DNA of 64,000 nt from Tupaia tana (GCA_026018925.1 JAKSZU010000011.1:11295485-11359484); one strand, 5' to 3'; positions 1 to 11,063 are shown, counted from the first letter of the stretch. Program-made: numbers and translations. The notes: generated from the letters alone by a model not told the origin.

Positions 1-90
1 AGAAAAAGAAAGAAAGAAAGAGAGAGAGAGAGGGAGGGAGGGAGGGAGGGAGGAAGGGGAAGAAAGAAAGAAAAAAAAAGACAGGTTCCG
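1..90. repeat. Polypurine low-complexity tract
   Basis: Almost pure A/G on the plus strand: GAAA, GA and GGGA repeats run into each other. It may be the tail of a SINE whose body lies left of the window, but no body is visible here. Confidence 0.9.
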
Positions 91-455
91 CCCTCCCACT
101 CTCACTCTGGCATCTTACAAACTACAAGTCCCTAAATTCTCCCTGTCCCCGGACTCCCACCCCTAGCCCACCCCCCACTGTAAAATTCCCATTAACTACG
201 TAACTGTGTTTCCCACGCAGGGTTTAGCCAGCTGCCGGCTGCTATGGCTCACACCATCTGTTTCATCTCCAGTTACCGGGAAAGAGAAGGAACAGCATCC
301 CCCTTCAGTATCTCCAAGGAATGAGGGCGTTGGAGAACTATCAGGTGTGTGAGGCAAAATCAGACAGGGGAAGGAAAGAGGGGCCGAGCTTCGGAAGAGA
401 TAGAAAAAAGAGAAAAGCAAAAATGGAAGTGCTGGAGGACACAGCTGAAAATATC
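91..455. other. Unannotated stretch
   Basis: No recognisable gene or repeat. The short reading frames on both strands have no family resemblance and no splice context. Confidence 0.5.
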
Positions 456-459
456 ACTC

Positions 460-600
460 TCCTGGGGCCAGAAGGTAGTTCAGGCAATCCCGCTTGGGAA
501 GGTCCCTGGCTCAAGTCCAGAGACCTCCCTGGATATGCCAGGGACACTCTTGCCTATGATCCAGGGCTGGCTGAAGCTGGGGTGACTGTGCCATTGAGGT
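460..600 (+). mobile_element. Degenerate family D tRNA-derived SINE
   Basis: The segment has the same order of words as the family D copies near 46.7 kb and 57.6 kb: an AGGTAGTTCAGG head, then a B-box-like GGCTCAAGTCC, then AGAGACCTCCCTGG. It is diverged and lacks a clear tail or target-site duplication. Confidence 0.45.
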
Positions 601-1243
601 CATGTTGGGGTGCTGTCTCTCCTAATTCTGGAAGGAATAAGTGGATAGACTTAAGAAAAAAGAATGTCACTTTCCACACTGCATGACTTAGGGAAGGAGA
701 CCCAGTGAGAGAGGCCAGTTAGGGAGACATCTTTACTGAGTTTCTCAAGGGGACCAGGTCAGAAGGGCCATCGACTCCCATGTCCTTGGCCTTGCACCAC
801 TGATGGGAAAGGAGAGGAGTCCAAGACCAGCATGGGAGGGAATGTGGGAGGTGGCACCCACCCGCCACCCCCAGGGCTGCCGGTTCTAGTCATTGTTCTG
901 CATGATTTTCCTGGGTCTGGATGACAAGGGACTTCTGGTCTCCTTTGCAAGGGACGGAGGGTCTGTGGAAAAATGGAGGTCTTCTCTTTATCACATCCAC
1001 CAGGGCTGAAGACCCTTCCTCCAAACCTGCCATCCCCCTCACTTCCTCTGTTTCTGTCTCTCTTGCTCTGCCTCTGGATTCCGTCTGGGACAGAAATGTC
1101 ACCAGGGCGGAAACTAAGACTCTCTCTGAATATATTTTCCAGAAGTGGTGGTGGATTGTTTTGTTTTTGTTTTTCTTATTTTCTATTTAAGATAATGAGC
1201 TGCTCCGATGGTTACTAGACTATGACAAAATAGATATCAAGGA
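601..1243. other. Unannotated stretch
   Basis: Ordinary mixed-composition DNA with a T-rich patch near 1155-1190. No gene or repeat is recognised. Confidence 0.5.
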
Positions 1244-1471
1244 CCAGCCAGTGGTGTGGTGGTTCAGGCCGCTGGATCCTACATGGCCAACTGCGTAGTT
1301 CAAGTCCTGGACCTTGAGAAATATGCTGGGCATGTGTATGTGTGCCCAAGATCCTGAGAGGAGAAGGGATTGTGGCATGGCCACCCCCCACGGGTATGCT
1401 CTCTCTCTCTCTCCAGTGAGCGCATACACTCTATAGCATATATTTGTATTTTTTTTCCTGAAAAATAAACA
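1244..1471 (+). mobile_element. Old family A SINE
   Basis: It begins GGACCAGCCAGTGG, followed by a tRNA-like head and the B-box-like AGTTCAAGTCCTGG. The family A body words CCCAAGATCCTGAGAGGAG and a CT-rich tract follow. It ends with CTCTATAGCA and an AT-rich tail. Divergence is higher than in the young copies. Confidence 0.85.
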
Positions 1472-2174
1472 TTTGCTGATGCTAACACTTACTCCACACT
1501 TACATTTCCCTGGTTGTTTTATTGTTTTATAAGAGCGAGAGGGAGAGAGGCAAAGAGCGTGACAAACAAGGATGTCAACACAGGCACTTCTTTGTTAGCC
1601 TTGCTGTCCCCACAGCTCACGGTGTGGCCCTGCCTGCTCTCTGTCCAGGCTGCCACCAACCCCAAGGTTCCCTCCCGCAGACAGAGCCCGACTCGCACTC
1701 CGGACTGGCATTAGCCGGAGATACTCGGGTGCCGTGGAGATTCCTGCCTGGGGAAATCTCCTCTGATGAGGAGGACTCAAGAGATCTGCAGCTGATCGGA
1801 ATTCCTGTCTGTTAGTTGCCCTGCCGTGGTGTGAGGGGCAGAGAGGGCATGCCAGGAGTGACCTCGGCGTTTCAAGCCTTCTTGAGAACCGAAGGGCCAC
1901 GGGAGACGCAGATACAACATGCAGCCGGCCTGTGTCACAGGCTCCCGTGAGGACTAAATGGCCGTGGGCAAAAGCCCCCGTTCACCCTCGTGAGGTGCCC
2001 TCGGTGTGTTTACATCACCTGCTCACCTTGCTGGGACACCCCTTCTTGGCCAAGGACCGTACTAGGGTCTGCAGCTGCCATAGACATCGAGCCGGTGCAG
2101 AGCGGAGGACACTGCTGCATGGCACCATGAGGAAGCACCAGCGGAGTCCAGAGTGTGGGGCGCTCTCCCCGTCA
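1472..2174. other. Unannotated stretch
   Basis: Moderately GC-rich and unique-looking. 1520-1620 has a purine-rich patch that could be a decayed minus-strand SINE. No coding gene is recognised. Confidence 0.45.
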
Positions 2175-2185
2175 AAAGAGCTGGC

Positions 2186-2439
2186 GTCGAAGGGACCAGC
2201 TATGTCGCTGGACTCCCACGTAGTCGACCGTGGTTCGAGTCCTGGACCCGGTGGCTTAAACTCAGGCCGGGCGCGTGTGCGTACGTGCCCAAGATCCCAA
2301 GAGGTGAATGGAGGAGAAGGGATTGCGGTGTGGCCATCCCCCCTGGGAGGTGATTTCTCGCTTTCTGTTTCTCTGTCTCTCTCTGTCTGTCTGGTGAGCG
2401 CACACGCCCTATAGCAAAAACCTCTCAAAAAATAAAAAA
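2186..2439 (+). mobile_element. Family A SINE lacking most of its A box
   Basis: It starts GGACCAGC and jumps straight to TATGTCGCTGGACTCCC, so about 15 bases holding the TAGCATAATGG A box are absent. The rest (B box, body, CT tract, CCCTATAGCAAAAACC end) is intact and young-looking. TSD AAAAGAGCTGG lies on both sides (about 2175 and 2441). Confidence 0.93.
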
Positions 2440-2478
2440 TAAAAGAGCTGGTATCTTTGGTAAATAAAGAATCCAGGG

Positions 2479-2566
2479 GGACTAGCAGGTGGCATGGTGG
2501 TTAAGGCGCTGGACACTCCCACATGGCTGACCACGGCTTGAGTCCCAAACCTGGTGGCTTGCTTTC

Positions 2567-2609
<43 letters not shown>

Positions 2610-2669
2610 CTGATCAAACTGGAAAATAATAATAATAAAAAAGTTAAATAAAATAATTCTTAAAAAAAA
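2479..2669 (+). mobile_element. Family B (short) SINE with CT microsatellite
   Basis: It has a tRNA-like head (AGCAGGTGGCATGGTGGTTAAG) and the B box GGCTTGAGTCCC, then GGTGGCTTGCTTTCTCAC and a long (TC)n. The tail is GATCAAACTGGAAAATAAT plus AAT-rich sequence. It lacks the CCCAAGATCC body of family A. Short flanking match GGAATC or GAATCC. Confidence 0.88.
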
Positions 2670-2908
2670 GGAATCTGAACACAGAAGGAGACAAAGGCTC
2701 TTAGAGGTGAAAGAAGCTTTGATGAAAGAGTGACTAACGTGCCAGCTGGAACTTGTTTGGATCCTGCTTTGAAGAAACTTGGCTATGAAGAGCTGAGCTT
2801 CGAGACAACCAGGGAAATGTAAGCGTGGGATAGGTATTAGCGTCAACGAAGGTGTATATTTCATGAATGATTATAAGGCACTGAGGCTATTGTTTGAAAG
2901 AAGAAGAA

Positions 2909-3164
2909 GGAGGACCAGCAGTTGGCAAAATGGCTATGTCCCTGGGCTCCCATGTAGTTGACCATGGTTCGAGTCCTGCACCCGGTGGCTTAAACTCACG
3001 CCAGGCGCCCAAGATCCCAAGAGGCGAATGGAGGAGAAGAGATTGCAGCATGGCCATTCCCCCAGGGGATGATTTCTCACTTTCTGTCTCCGTCTCTGTC
3101 TTTCTGGTGAACGCACATGCCCTATAGCAAAGACTTCTCAAAAAGAAACAATTTTTTTTTTTTA
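2909..3164 (+). mobile_element. Family A SINE
   Basis: It starts GGACCAGCAGTTGGC. The segment between GGCTTAAACTCACGCC and CCCAAGATCCC is shortened, so the GTGTGCGTGCG stretch is missing. The A-rich tail runs into an approximate TSD, GAAAGAAGA. Confidence 0.93.
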
Positions 3165-4090
3165 ATGAAAGAAGAGGGAGGTAAAGAAGGAGGCCCTTCT
3201 CTGTTAGGGATGCATATCTGTACTTACAAAGATGTACCGAAGAAAAGATGTTTGGAATTTACTTTAAAACACTGAATAAAGTGAAATAAAAACAGGAGAA
3301 AGACAAGTGGGGGACAAAACGAGCGTTGGTAGTGTTTGAAGCTGGATTACAGTTACACGAGGATTCATTTGGTAACATTTTGTTCTATTTTTATGTATGT
3401 GTAAATTTTTTTATAATAAAAAATTGGTATTAAAAAGATATTCCAAGGAATTTAGGGGAGGATGATGTGAGGGTGCAGGTACAGGTAATCATCAAGAAGT
3501 ATCATAAAGCAGAAGAACAGCTATGAAGGCTCAGAGGAAAGAAGTGTAGGCGTGAGGGTCGGCTAAATGAAGATGGACAGAAAGAACATGCCAGAAGGGG
3601 AGAGCCCATGTGCACAGGGACAGAGCTGCCCAATGGCATGCCACAACCCAGAAGATCTTGGTAAAGTAACTCATTTTTCCTGGTCCTTGGGCCTTTCCTG
3701 GTTTTAGCCCTGCAAGTCCCACACCTTGAGAAATGCATCACCCAGGCACCCGTGGACAGGTTGTCACCTGTCCTGTCACTCTTACATAGAGCACGGGGAA
3801 GCCCAGGAAGGGCGGGCAGGGCTGAGCCAGAGCAGCCAGGAGTGATGAACAAGGTCACTCTGAGCAAGAGACCGAGAGCCGTCCCCACGCAGGACCCTCT
3901 CTGCTTCCTGACTTCATCCTGCAACGTGGGACCTAGGGACCAAGCTGGCTTATCATATCCCCTCCTCTGTCCTGCCAGGAAGCAGCCTGCAGATAGTCCA
4001 GCTTCTCTCCTGACATTCTCTACTCCGGCCCTAAATATCCCTTAATTCACATGCATGCACTTACATATGTACATATATATGCGTGTATGT
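3165..4090. other. Unannotated stretch
   Basis: AT-rich to about 3430, then unique mixed sequence. A minus-strand reading frame of 140 codons at 3502-3924 has no recognisable domain and is not called as a gene. Confidence 0.5.
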
Positions 4091-4320
4091 AAGATACATA
4101 CACTCATTAAACACTTGGTATGAATATTTTCTCATCGACTCTGCATAGAAACACTACGATATAGCACTAATCACATTCAATTAGTAAATGAGAAACCCGA
4201 GGCTCCTCTGGTCAAATATGGGGACACCACCACACCTCAGACCCCCATCTCATAGGGTTGGTAGGGCATAAGTGAGTTGTTGTCTGCAAAAAGTGCTTCA
4301 AATAGTGCCTGGCATGGAGG
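4091..4320. repeat. MIR-like fragments
   Basis: 4091-4215 resembles an MIR read on the minus strand (AAACACTTGGTATG ... GAGAAACCCGAGGCTC). 4240-4320 resembles the plus-strand end (CATCTCATAGGGTTGG ... AGTGCCTGGCATGG). These are ancient tRNA-derived SINE relics. Confidence 0.55.
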
Positions 4321-5153
4321 AAGTGATAAAGAGGGGCTTAGCTCCTACCGGTGGTGTTTACCACACTGTACTGCCACGCCCTGCCAAGGGCGGGGAGAAG
4401 CAGGGACATCTGGACTTAGGAAAAAATTAATTATTCTATTTGCATTGCAAAATAACTCAGCCAAGGGTTCCTTCCCAAGCCCAGTCATTTAGTTTAACAA
4501 ACTGATTTGAATGCGAAGGCAGAAACACCTACAACAGATCAGGCAACATCCTCGAAAACCCTCAAAATCAAGTACCCAGGAATCCCCATTTCCCTGAACA
4601 GAGACGCTTGTTTTGCACAGAGGAGGGCAGGAGGGCTGCTGATGGAGCCCTGGGAGCAGCTCCATGGCCAGGCCCCCTCCCAGCTGTTTCTCTAGCCACT
4701 CGTCACTCAGCAGCCTCTGCGGAGCCCCCCAGGCTAGGGCTCTCCTATTCATAGCACAGGAAGGGAAATCGAGATTCTGGAGAGGAGAGAGCCCCACCTC
4801 TGCCTGGGCCTGCAGCTTTCTTGGCTTTCCTGGTGCGGACAGCAGAGGAAGCCCCCAGGGTGTTGTCATGAGTAACAAGGACACTCACCCACCTCACTAC
4901 CCAAAAAAAAACCGAGAGCGTCTCATATTCTTAAGTTTGTGTAGGGATGGGCAGGGTCAGAGGTTTACAGCACTGTGGACAATATTGTGGTCTCAGGGAA
5001 TCTAGCAGCACCCTGAGAACTGGCAATGCAACAGCTCACACCAGCTTTCCCAAGCTCAGGCTGAGGGAGGTAGAAACCCTTTCTCCTACTCATAATGACT
5101 CTCTGATTTTCATCATCCACTTTTCATCACCATAATAGCAGGCATCCCATGAA
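4321..5153. other. Unannotated stretch
   Basis: Unique-looking sequence with no gene or clear repeat. Confidence 0.5.
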
Positions 5154-5166
5154 AAAGTAACAGGTA

Positions 5167-5434
5167 GGGACCAGCAGTTAGCATAATGGCTATGTCGCTG
5201 GACTCCCACGTAGTCAACCGCGGTTCAAGTCCTGGACCCGGCGGCTTAAACTCACGCTGGGCGCGTGTGCATGCATGCCCAAGATCCCAGAAGGAGAATG
5301 GAGGAGAAGGGATTGTGGCATGGCCATCCCCCCTGGGGGGTGATTTCTTGTTTTCTATCTCTCTGTCTCTCTGACTTTCTGGCGAGCGCACATGCCCTAT
5401 AGCAAAAACCTGTCCAAAAAAAAAAAAAAGAAAA
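5167..5434 (+). mobile_element. Young family A SINE
   Basis: Full-length copy with A box TAGCATAATGG and B box GGTTCAAGTCC. The body, CT tract and CCCTATAGCAAAAACC end are present, followed by poly(A). TSD AAG(T/C)AACAGGTA at 5155-5166 and 5435-5446. Confidence 0.96.
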
Positions 5435-5544
5435 AAGCAACAGGTACACGATCAGGAGAGCTGGGAGAGACTACGGTCAACATGAGGCTCTTCCCCGCTC
5501 TCAGAGATGTCTGGGCATAGGAGAGGGTGGCAACTGCCTTGGGA

Positions 5545-6078
5545 TCCCGACTTTTTTTTTTTTTAAGTTCATTGATTTCTTCTATGAGTGAGAGAAAGAG
5601 ACAAATAGGCACTCCAAACAGGGTTTGTAAGCCACAGTCAACCTTTAGTTTCAACAAGCCTGAATCATGGGTACACGCATGCATATCCGGTGTGCTCAAG
5701 AAGGTCCCAGGGTTTGGGACCAGCAGTTAGCATAATGGCTATGTCTCTGGACTACCATGTAGTCGACCATGGTTCGAGTCCCGGACCCAGTGGCTTAAAC
5801 TCACACTGGGCATGTGTACACGTGTGCCCAAGATCCCAAGAGGAGAATGGAGGAGAAGGGATTGCAGCATGGCCATCTCCCCTGGGGGGTGATTTCTCGC
5901 TTTCTGTCTCTCTGTCTCTCTCTGTCTTTCTGGCGTGGTGAGTGCACACGCCCTATAGCAAAAAGCCTCTCCCCCCCAAAAAAAAATAAAAAGAAGGTCC
6001 CAGGGTTTGAACCCAAGACCTTTCCCACGTGGGTCCAGTTGCTTCACCATTGCACCACTAACTGGATCCATCCTGGCG
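5545..6078 (-). mobile_element. Family C SINE (minus), split by a younger SINE
   Basis: The right part (5998-6078) reads on the minus strand as a tRNA-like head with TTAGTGGTGCAATGG and the B box GGGTTCAAACCC. The left part (5545-5697) holds the body and a poly(T) (plus strand) tail at 5551. A family A element and its duplicated target interrupt it at 5717-5990. Confidence 0.75.
5717..5990 (+). mobile_element. Young family A SINE nested in an older SINE
   Basis: Full length, with TAGCATAATGG and GGTTCGAGTCC boxes. It is bounded by a perfect 19-bp TSD, AAGAAGGTCCCAGGGTTTG, at 5698-5716 and 5991-6009. The TSD lies inside the B-box region of the minus-strand family C element. Confidence 0.97.
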
Positions 6079-6560
6079 TTTTGTAATACAGGGATCCCAC
6101 CCAAGGGCATTAGGAAGTTCCCAGAGAGATCTCTGCCACCATAGAACTAAGGCTGTCCCTAAGTCTGCATGTCCCCTCTCCAACATCCAGAACAAAGAGA
6201 CACCCCAGGTCAATCAAGGCCGGCCTTGAACAAAGCCGGCAGAACCACCGACCCGGTTGTAAGACTGTCCATTGTTGTCCACTGTTGATCCCAAAAGCAT
6301 CCATTGTTGATCTTTGGCAACCACCACCACCACCACCACCATTGCCTCCACACACCTTCACCACCTCAGGAGCTCAGGTCTCCTAATCAGAGCCTGGCTT
6401 GGGCGAAGCTGTCTGACCAGGAGCCAACCGAATGCATGCCTCCACCGAAACTTGAAGACAGACCGCAGAGAAGGTTCATGAATTTTTCACAAGATTCATC
6501 TAATAGGGCTGAGCGGGGCTGAGAGAGCCACACACCGAGTGCCTGTGCCAGCAGCTTGCA
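6079..6560. other. Unannotated stretch with a short CAC repeat
   Basis: Unique-looking. 6269-6318 contains the word CCATTGTTGATC twice, close to a word in the palindromic repeat at 8.1 kb. A (CAC)n trinucleotide run sits at about 6319-6341. No gene is seen. Confidence 0.5.
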
Positions 6561-6771
6561 AAGAGTTAACCCATTAGGCCGTATCCTGGTGAGCTCATCT
6601 CTGCTGGAGCCTGCTCAGTTGCGGGCATTCGCACCGACTTCTGGAGGTGGCCAGGGAGGCTTGCTCTGGCTGGGATGAAGCACGCGAGCAGACACTCATT
6701 GCCAGCTTCCTCCCTGCAAGAGCTCCGAGGCATTCCCAGGTCCCCCGTTCTCCCCTGGGACATCGAGGACG
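6561..6771 (+). other. Candidate noncoding 5' exon ending at a strong splice donor
   Basis: This is a unique, fairly GC-rich, repeat-free segment. It ends GAGGACG followed by GTAAGTAAG, a near-perfect U1 match, with the GT at 6772-6773. It is on the PIRT strand, 19 kb upstream of the PIRT coding exon. The PIRT coding exon itself has an acceptor-like AG at 25709-25710, so a noncoding first exon must lie upstream. Assigning this segment to that exon is inference; the left boundary is arbitrary and no transcript evidence is available. Confidence 0.25.
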
Positions 6772-6773
6772 GT

Positions 6774-8050
6774 AAGTAAGGAGGGGAATGGTCCTTCTGC
6801 CTCCCCCTCCCATCCCGCGAGAGGAAGGAGGAGCTGGTTTAACTTTGCTTTGGGGTGTGCGGAGTGTTTGAACTGGAGTTGACAGACAAAGGGGGTATGC
6901 CTAGGGAGGAGGTGAGGCCAGCTGCTAGTAGAATGGAGGGGACAGCCAAGAGAGGGTCCTGACAGACCTCAGTGGCAGGGAGAGGGCTGCCCTTTGCTGA
7001 GCAGCCAGGAGAGGGGCATTTGTGTGCAGACAGCGGGTCCCTGTCCACCCCATCTCCACAAACCTAGGTGGAAGCAAGAGGAAAACAGCCAGACAGTGAA
7101 GTGCAAGGCCATCCTCAGCCTCCAGAGTACTGGGCGGAACTTCAGCCCCAGGCTGTCCCCCTGGGTGCCCCATGCCAGCTTTCAGCGGATGCCAGTCCCT
7201 CCCTCCTGCAGGTGTGGCTTGCACCCAGGGCGGGTGCCAGGAAAACAGAGTAGAGCACACTAGCTTAGGCAGCTTCCATCCCGGAATGGGGGAACGTAAA
7301 ACCATGGACAAAGATACTGCTCACAGGGGATGTGTGTTCCTGAGGGACTCTGTGCTCAGGTGACACCAGGCATGATCACACACGTTATCTCCTGAGCTAT
7401 TTTTCCACCCCGTCACTAGGCAGGGCCCAGACGCCAGCTGTGTGGCCTGAAGAGGGAGGTGAGTGGCACCCTCCAGGTTGACTGTGAGCTTTGGAAACTT
7501 CCCTTCCTAGAGTCGCCGTGAGCAGGAGACAGATGGGTGGCTGGGGCCACGGCGACCACAGCAGCACCTTCAGACGTACTCCAGTTCTACTTTATCAGCC
7601 CAGGCACTGGGCTCCACTCACCCTATCAGAGGTGGGCGGTCACCAACTGAGTGTCCTGGGGAGCAGACGGCCCAGGAGAGAAGATAAGAGGCCCTGAGGA
7701 CGCATATTGGACTGGAGCAAGGCAGGGCATTAATGGGGACTCCAGCGGGGGAGAGAAAGGCCCCCCACTTCTTACCCACTCCGGGTCCTGCTCAGGAATA
7801 ATAAATCATGCTATTCCTGCCACGTCCATCTGTGGCCTGACTTCCCCTCTCCTCCCCTACCTCTGCTTGCTGGGCCCAGCCTCCCTGTAGTGAGGTGATG
7901 CAGCCTCTCTCCTCGGCTTCATTCGGCTCCTTGTGATTCCCAGAATAGCATAGCTGTTATCAGAGCAGTCAAGGTGGAGGGCCTGAGAGGAGAGGCTTGG
8001 GAAGGCCCTGTTAACCAACTCCAGGCCCCAGCACAGTGGAGCCTCCTAAA
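6774..8050. other. Unannotated stretch (possible intron)
   Basis: Repeat-poor, moderately GC-rich DNA with no recognised coding sequence. It would be intronic if the candidate exon on its left belongs to PIRT. Confidence 0.45.
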
Positions 8051-8052
8051 TA

Positions 8053-8226
8053 TTAGGGTTGCCTGATGGGTATCCTTGCTGAGTTTGAATTTCTGAGTAA
8101 ACTCTGGTATACCTATGTCCGACACAGTGCTGGATCATTCTTAGGCCAAAAATGTATCCATTGTTGATCCCAAACTCAAATTTAACTAGACACCATGCAA
8201 TTTTGCTTGCCAGATCTGGCAACCCT
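8053..8226. mobile_element. Palindromic MITE-like repeat
   Basis: The ends are inverted (AGGGTTGCC at about 8053, GGCAACCCT at about 8218). Inner parts also mirror each other (GAGTTTGAATTTCTGAG against AACTCAAATTT). This fits an old nonautonomous DNA transposon. A related fragment (AAACTCAAATTTAA) is at about 15200. Confidence 0.55.
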
Positions 8227-8409
8227 ATGAATGCTGACCATTAACAGATTCAGAGGAGGATGGTGCCAGGGAAGGGCTGGGAGTAGGGTCTGAGGTAAAG
8301 ATGTGCAGATACAGAAATGGTGGGATGCTAGGAAGGAAGGTGGTGAAAAGGAAGAAAGGCCAGCTTCCTCCTTGAGACAGCATGGCGCAGTATATAAAAG
8401 ACCAGAAAT

Positions 8410-8640
8410 TAGGGTCAGGCAGCTTGGGACCTCCAGAAAGAGAGATAGAGAGGGAGGAGAGAGAGAATGAAAGCCTTCCTAATGAGGTATGGTCACACTA
8501 TAATCCCTTCTCCTCCATCTCTCCGGCCTGTCTGCACATACTCACTGTATATTTTTCAAGTTGCCAGGGCCGGGACTTGACCTATGGTCAGCCATATGGG
8601 ACTCAGCTCCCTTAACGACTAGGCTGCAGGGCCTGCCCAG
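8410..8640 (-). mobile_element. Old tRNA-derived SINE (minus)
   Basis: Read on the minus strand it has a tRNA-like head (CTAGTCGTTAAGGGAGC ... ATAGGTCAAGTCCCGG) and then the body words ATGGAGGAGAAGGGATTA. The GA-rich tract at 8440-8475 is the complement of the CT tract. Confidence 0.75.
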
Positions 8641-8874
8641 CCACTGGCCTTCTGATGCTCTGCTGGCCCCAGTTCAGGGGCCCCCTGCTTCAGCCCTCAC
8701 ATCCTCAGCAGCTCCACTCAGCAACGCTAGACCTAAGCCCTCTGCCAGGTTAATCGCTCTTGTGGTTCTCTTCACTGTCTGTGCCCCACCTCAAATGTCT
8801 TCTGTACGCACTTATCCCCCAAAAAGAAAGTTAAAAACTACTCCAAAGAGGGGAATGGAAGAACTGGCTCTGGA

Positions 8875-9090
8875 GCCTGCTGGGCTCCAAAACTCATGTT
8901 CCAATCCTGACTCTCTTCTCACTATTGAGTAGCTTTGGGCAAGTCAGTTCAACTTCTCTAATTCTCCAGTGCCTCTCCTGGAAAACGGGGTTATCATTTT
9001 ACCTTCTTTGGCTACTTGTTCAGAGGATTCAATGCAGATAAAGCCCCTTGTGTGGTTCCTAAGTTCGGTAAATGGAAGTTATTATTCTAA
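8875..9090 (+). repeat. MIR element
   Basis: The MIR core order is visible: TTCCAATCCTGACTC, TTTGGGCAAGTCAGTTCAAC, CTCTAATTCTCCAGTG, AAAACGGGGTTATCATT, then TTCAGAGGATTCAATG. Confidence 0.75.
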
Positions 9091-10400
9091 TATGGCAAGT
9101 ATCAGCCCACAGACGGTGCTCAGGGAGCCTTGGCAACTGTAAGAACTACAGCCAGCAGAAGGCAACCGCTCTTGAGAGGAGAGTAGTGAAGAGGCCAGTG
9201 GAGTGCGGGGAGGCGCTGGTCACTGTGTCCTCCTTGTCCTCCACAGCATCTCCATGCCCTCTTTTGTTAGCCGTTCTTATCCTTCCACCTTGCTCTAAGA
9301 CCAAAGGGGCGTGTTTACAACAATCAGCAGAAGGAACAGGAAGGGTGACTTGGCTGTGCAGGGCTAGCCAAGTTCTAACTTCTATGGCCTCAGCCCCAAA
9401 CTGGAAAGAAAATAAATTCACAGGGTAAACTCTACTTTGCAAACAATCTGCAAAGCCCTCTCCTATCAGAGCCCCTCTATTTCTCTAGGCATTCAACAAA
9501 CATTGGCTGAGTTCCTAGCCATAGCAAGACTCTGAGCTACTTACTGCTCGAGGACACAGGAAGTGAAGGGACTTCTGCCCAGGCTTCTGCCCCTAAAGGA
9601 GAATGAAAGGGCAGAAGGAGCTTCCAGTTCCCTAAGGACAGATACATATCTGGTCATCGACAGGAGAATAAATCATTCATTTCACTTACAACCATGGTTT
9701 CGTTGCATGGTACAGTCCAGACACTTAGGAACCTACTGAAGGAAAGTGTTTGACCCTTATTATCTTGAATACTCATTGTTGCTTGCCAGCCCCACTGCCA
9801 AACCATGATTTGGGGTACAAACATAAGAGTGGGTGAGAAAAAGTCCCAAATTTTCCAGCCAGTTCTTCCCTTCTCATTTGAGACACCCCTGTACCGCATT
9901 TGTCAGAGACACCACTGACCGAGTGAGCACGTGCCTGGCGAGCCCTTGTCAGCAGCAGAACAATGTCCGTCATGTTTGCAACTTGGCAGCTTGCAGAAAG
10001 GTCTGGCACGCAGGAGCTGCTGGACGAGTGTCAGCTGCGATGTTGATGAGCACTGCTAGCTGTCGACCAGCCTGGGGAATAGAAAATCAACAGCAGGACA
10101 ATGAAGAGATAAGCGTAGGCAGGGTCTCCAAATATAGGGACAGTTACAAATACACACAGCAAGTATGAAGACTAGTCCTAACCACATCAAGACAGTCTAA
10201 ATGGTGTGTCCTTTGTGGATATGTTTGGCCAACCAAGCTCCATCTTTGTTCTGCCCAGGGCCCGTCTGGCTCTGGAAAATCTGAGTTTTCCTTCAAGGGA
10301 TGGTATCTTTCCACAGACAAGGTGAAATTCTTGTTTTTTTTTTTTCTCTCTCTCTCCATATATACACATATATATTTCTATCACTCTAACCATATATATG
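9091..10400. other. Unannotated stretch
   Basis: Unique-looking. 9488-9540 has an L2/MIR-like word (ATTCAACAAACATTGGCTGAG). No coding gene is recognised, although several frames of about 100 codons exist on both strands. Confidence 0.45.
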
Positions 10401-10532
10401 AAGGTGTCTTTTGAAAATCCATGGAAAATGCATAGTAGGAAAAAATTATGTCTGGATTTTCAAATTTCTTTGCATCAAACTACACTTGTACACTAATGCC
10501 ATTTTACATGAACTTTTTGAGGTATCCCCATA
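10401..10532 (+). mobile_element. MITE of the CTTCAAAAAGTTCATG family
   Basis: Diverged copy of the small inverted-repeat element seen most clearly at 26.8 kb. It opens GGTGTCTTTTGAAAATCCATGG and closes ACATGAACTTTTTGAGGTA, with ATGGAAAATGCATAGTA and TTTGCATCAAACTAC inside. Confidence 0.7.
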
Positions 10533-10779
10533 CCTCTCTCTGTCTCTCTCTCTCTCTCTCTTGCTCTGAATTGAATTGCTCTGTCTCTATCTCTGTCTCC
10601 TGATTCTAATCTCGAATTCCCAACTTCTCCAAGAAGCGCCTTTTCAGGATCGGCTCTTCCTCAGAATCAATCACACAATCTCTCCCTTAAGAGCCAGGTG
10701 ACTGACTGCCTTACCTCACGAGTTTTTAACATCGCTGCCCTTTACAGGGGTCACTTCTCTCCTGCCCACACCCCTACTC
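10533..10779. repeat. CT microsatellite and unique flank
   Basis: (CT)n at about 10535-10615, then ordinary sequence. Confidence 0.7.
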
Positions 10780-11063
10780 TTTTTTCTTTTTTTTTTCTTT
10801 TTTTTTTTTTGGAGAGGTTTTTCGCTATAGGGCGCGTGCGCTCGCCAGACAGACAGAGAGAGACATAGAGACAGAAAGCGAGAAATCACCCCCCAGGGGG
10901 GATGGTCACGCCGCAATCCCTTCTCCTCCATTCTCCTCTCGGGATCTTGGGCACGCACGCACACGCGCCCGGCGTGAGTTGTAAGCCACCGGGTCCGAGA
11001 CGCGAACCGCGGTCGACTACGTGGGAGTCCAGCGACATAGCCATTACGCTAACTGCTGGTTCC
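10780..11063 (-). mobile_element. Very young family A SINE (minus)
   Basis: Full-length minus-strand copy with poly(T) on the left. It is close to identical to the copy at 33.1 kb over its whole length and retains CpG sites such as GGCGCGTGCGCTCGCC. Unmutated CpGs and intact A/B boxes indicate recent insertion. Confidence 0.96.

Noticed and set aside
1932..2414. 160-codon plus-strand frame and its minus-strand shadow
   Set aside because: The second half is the translated family A SINE at 2186-2439. The same peptide words recur at every SINE copy.
5167..5240. tRNA gene at the head of each SINE
   Set aside because: The heads keep A and B boxes but do not fold into a clean cloverleaf and run directly into SINE bodies. 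They are pol III promoters of retroposons, not tRNA genes.
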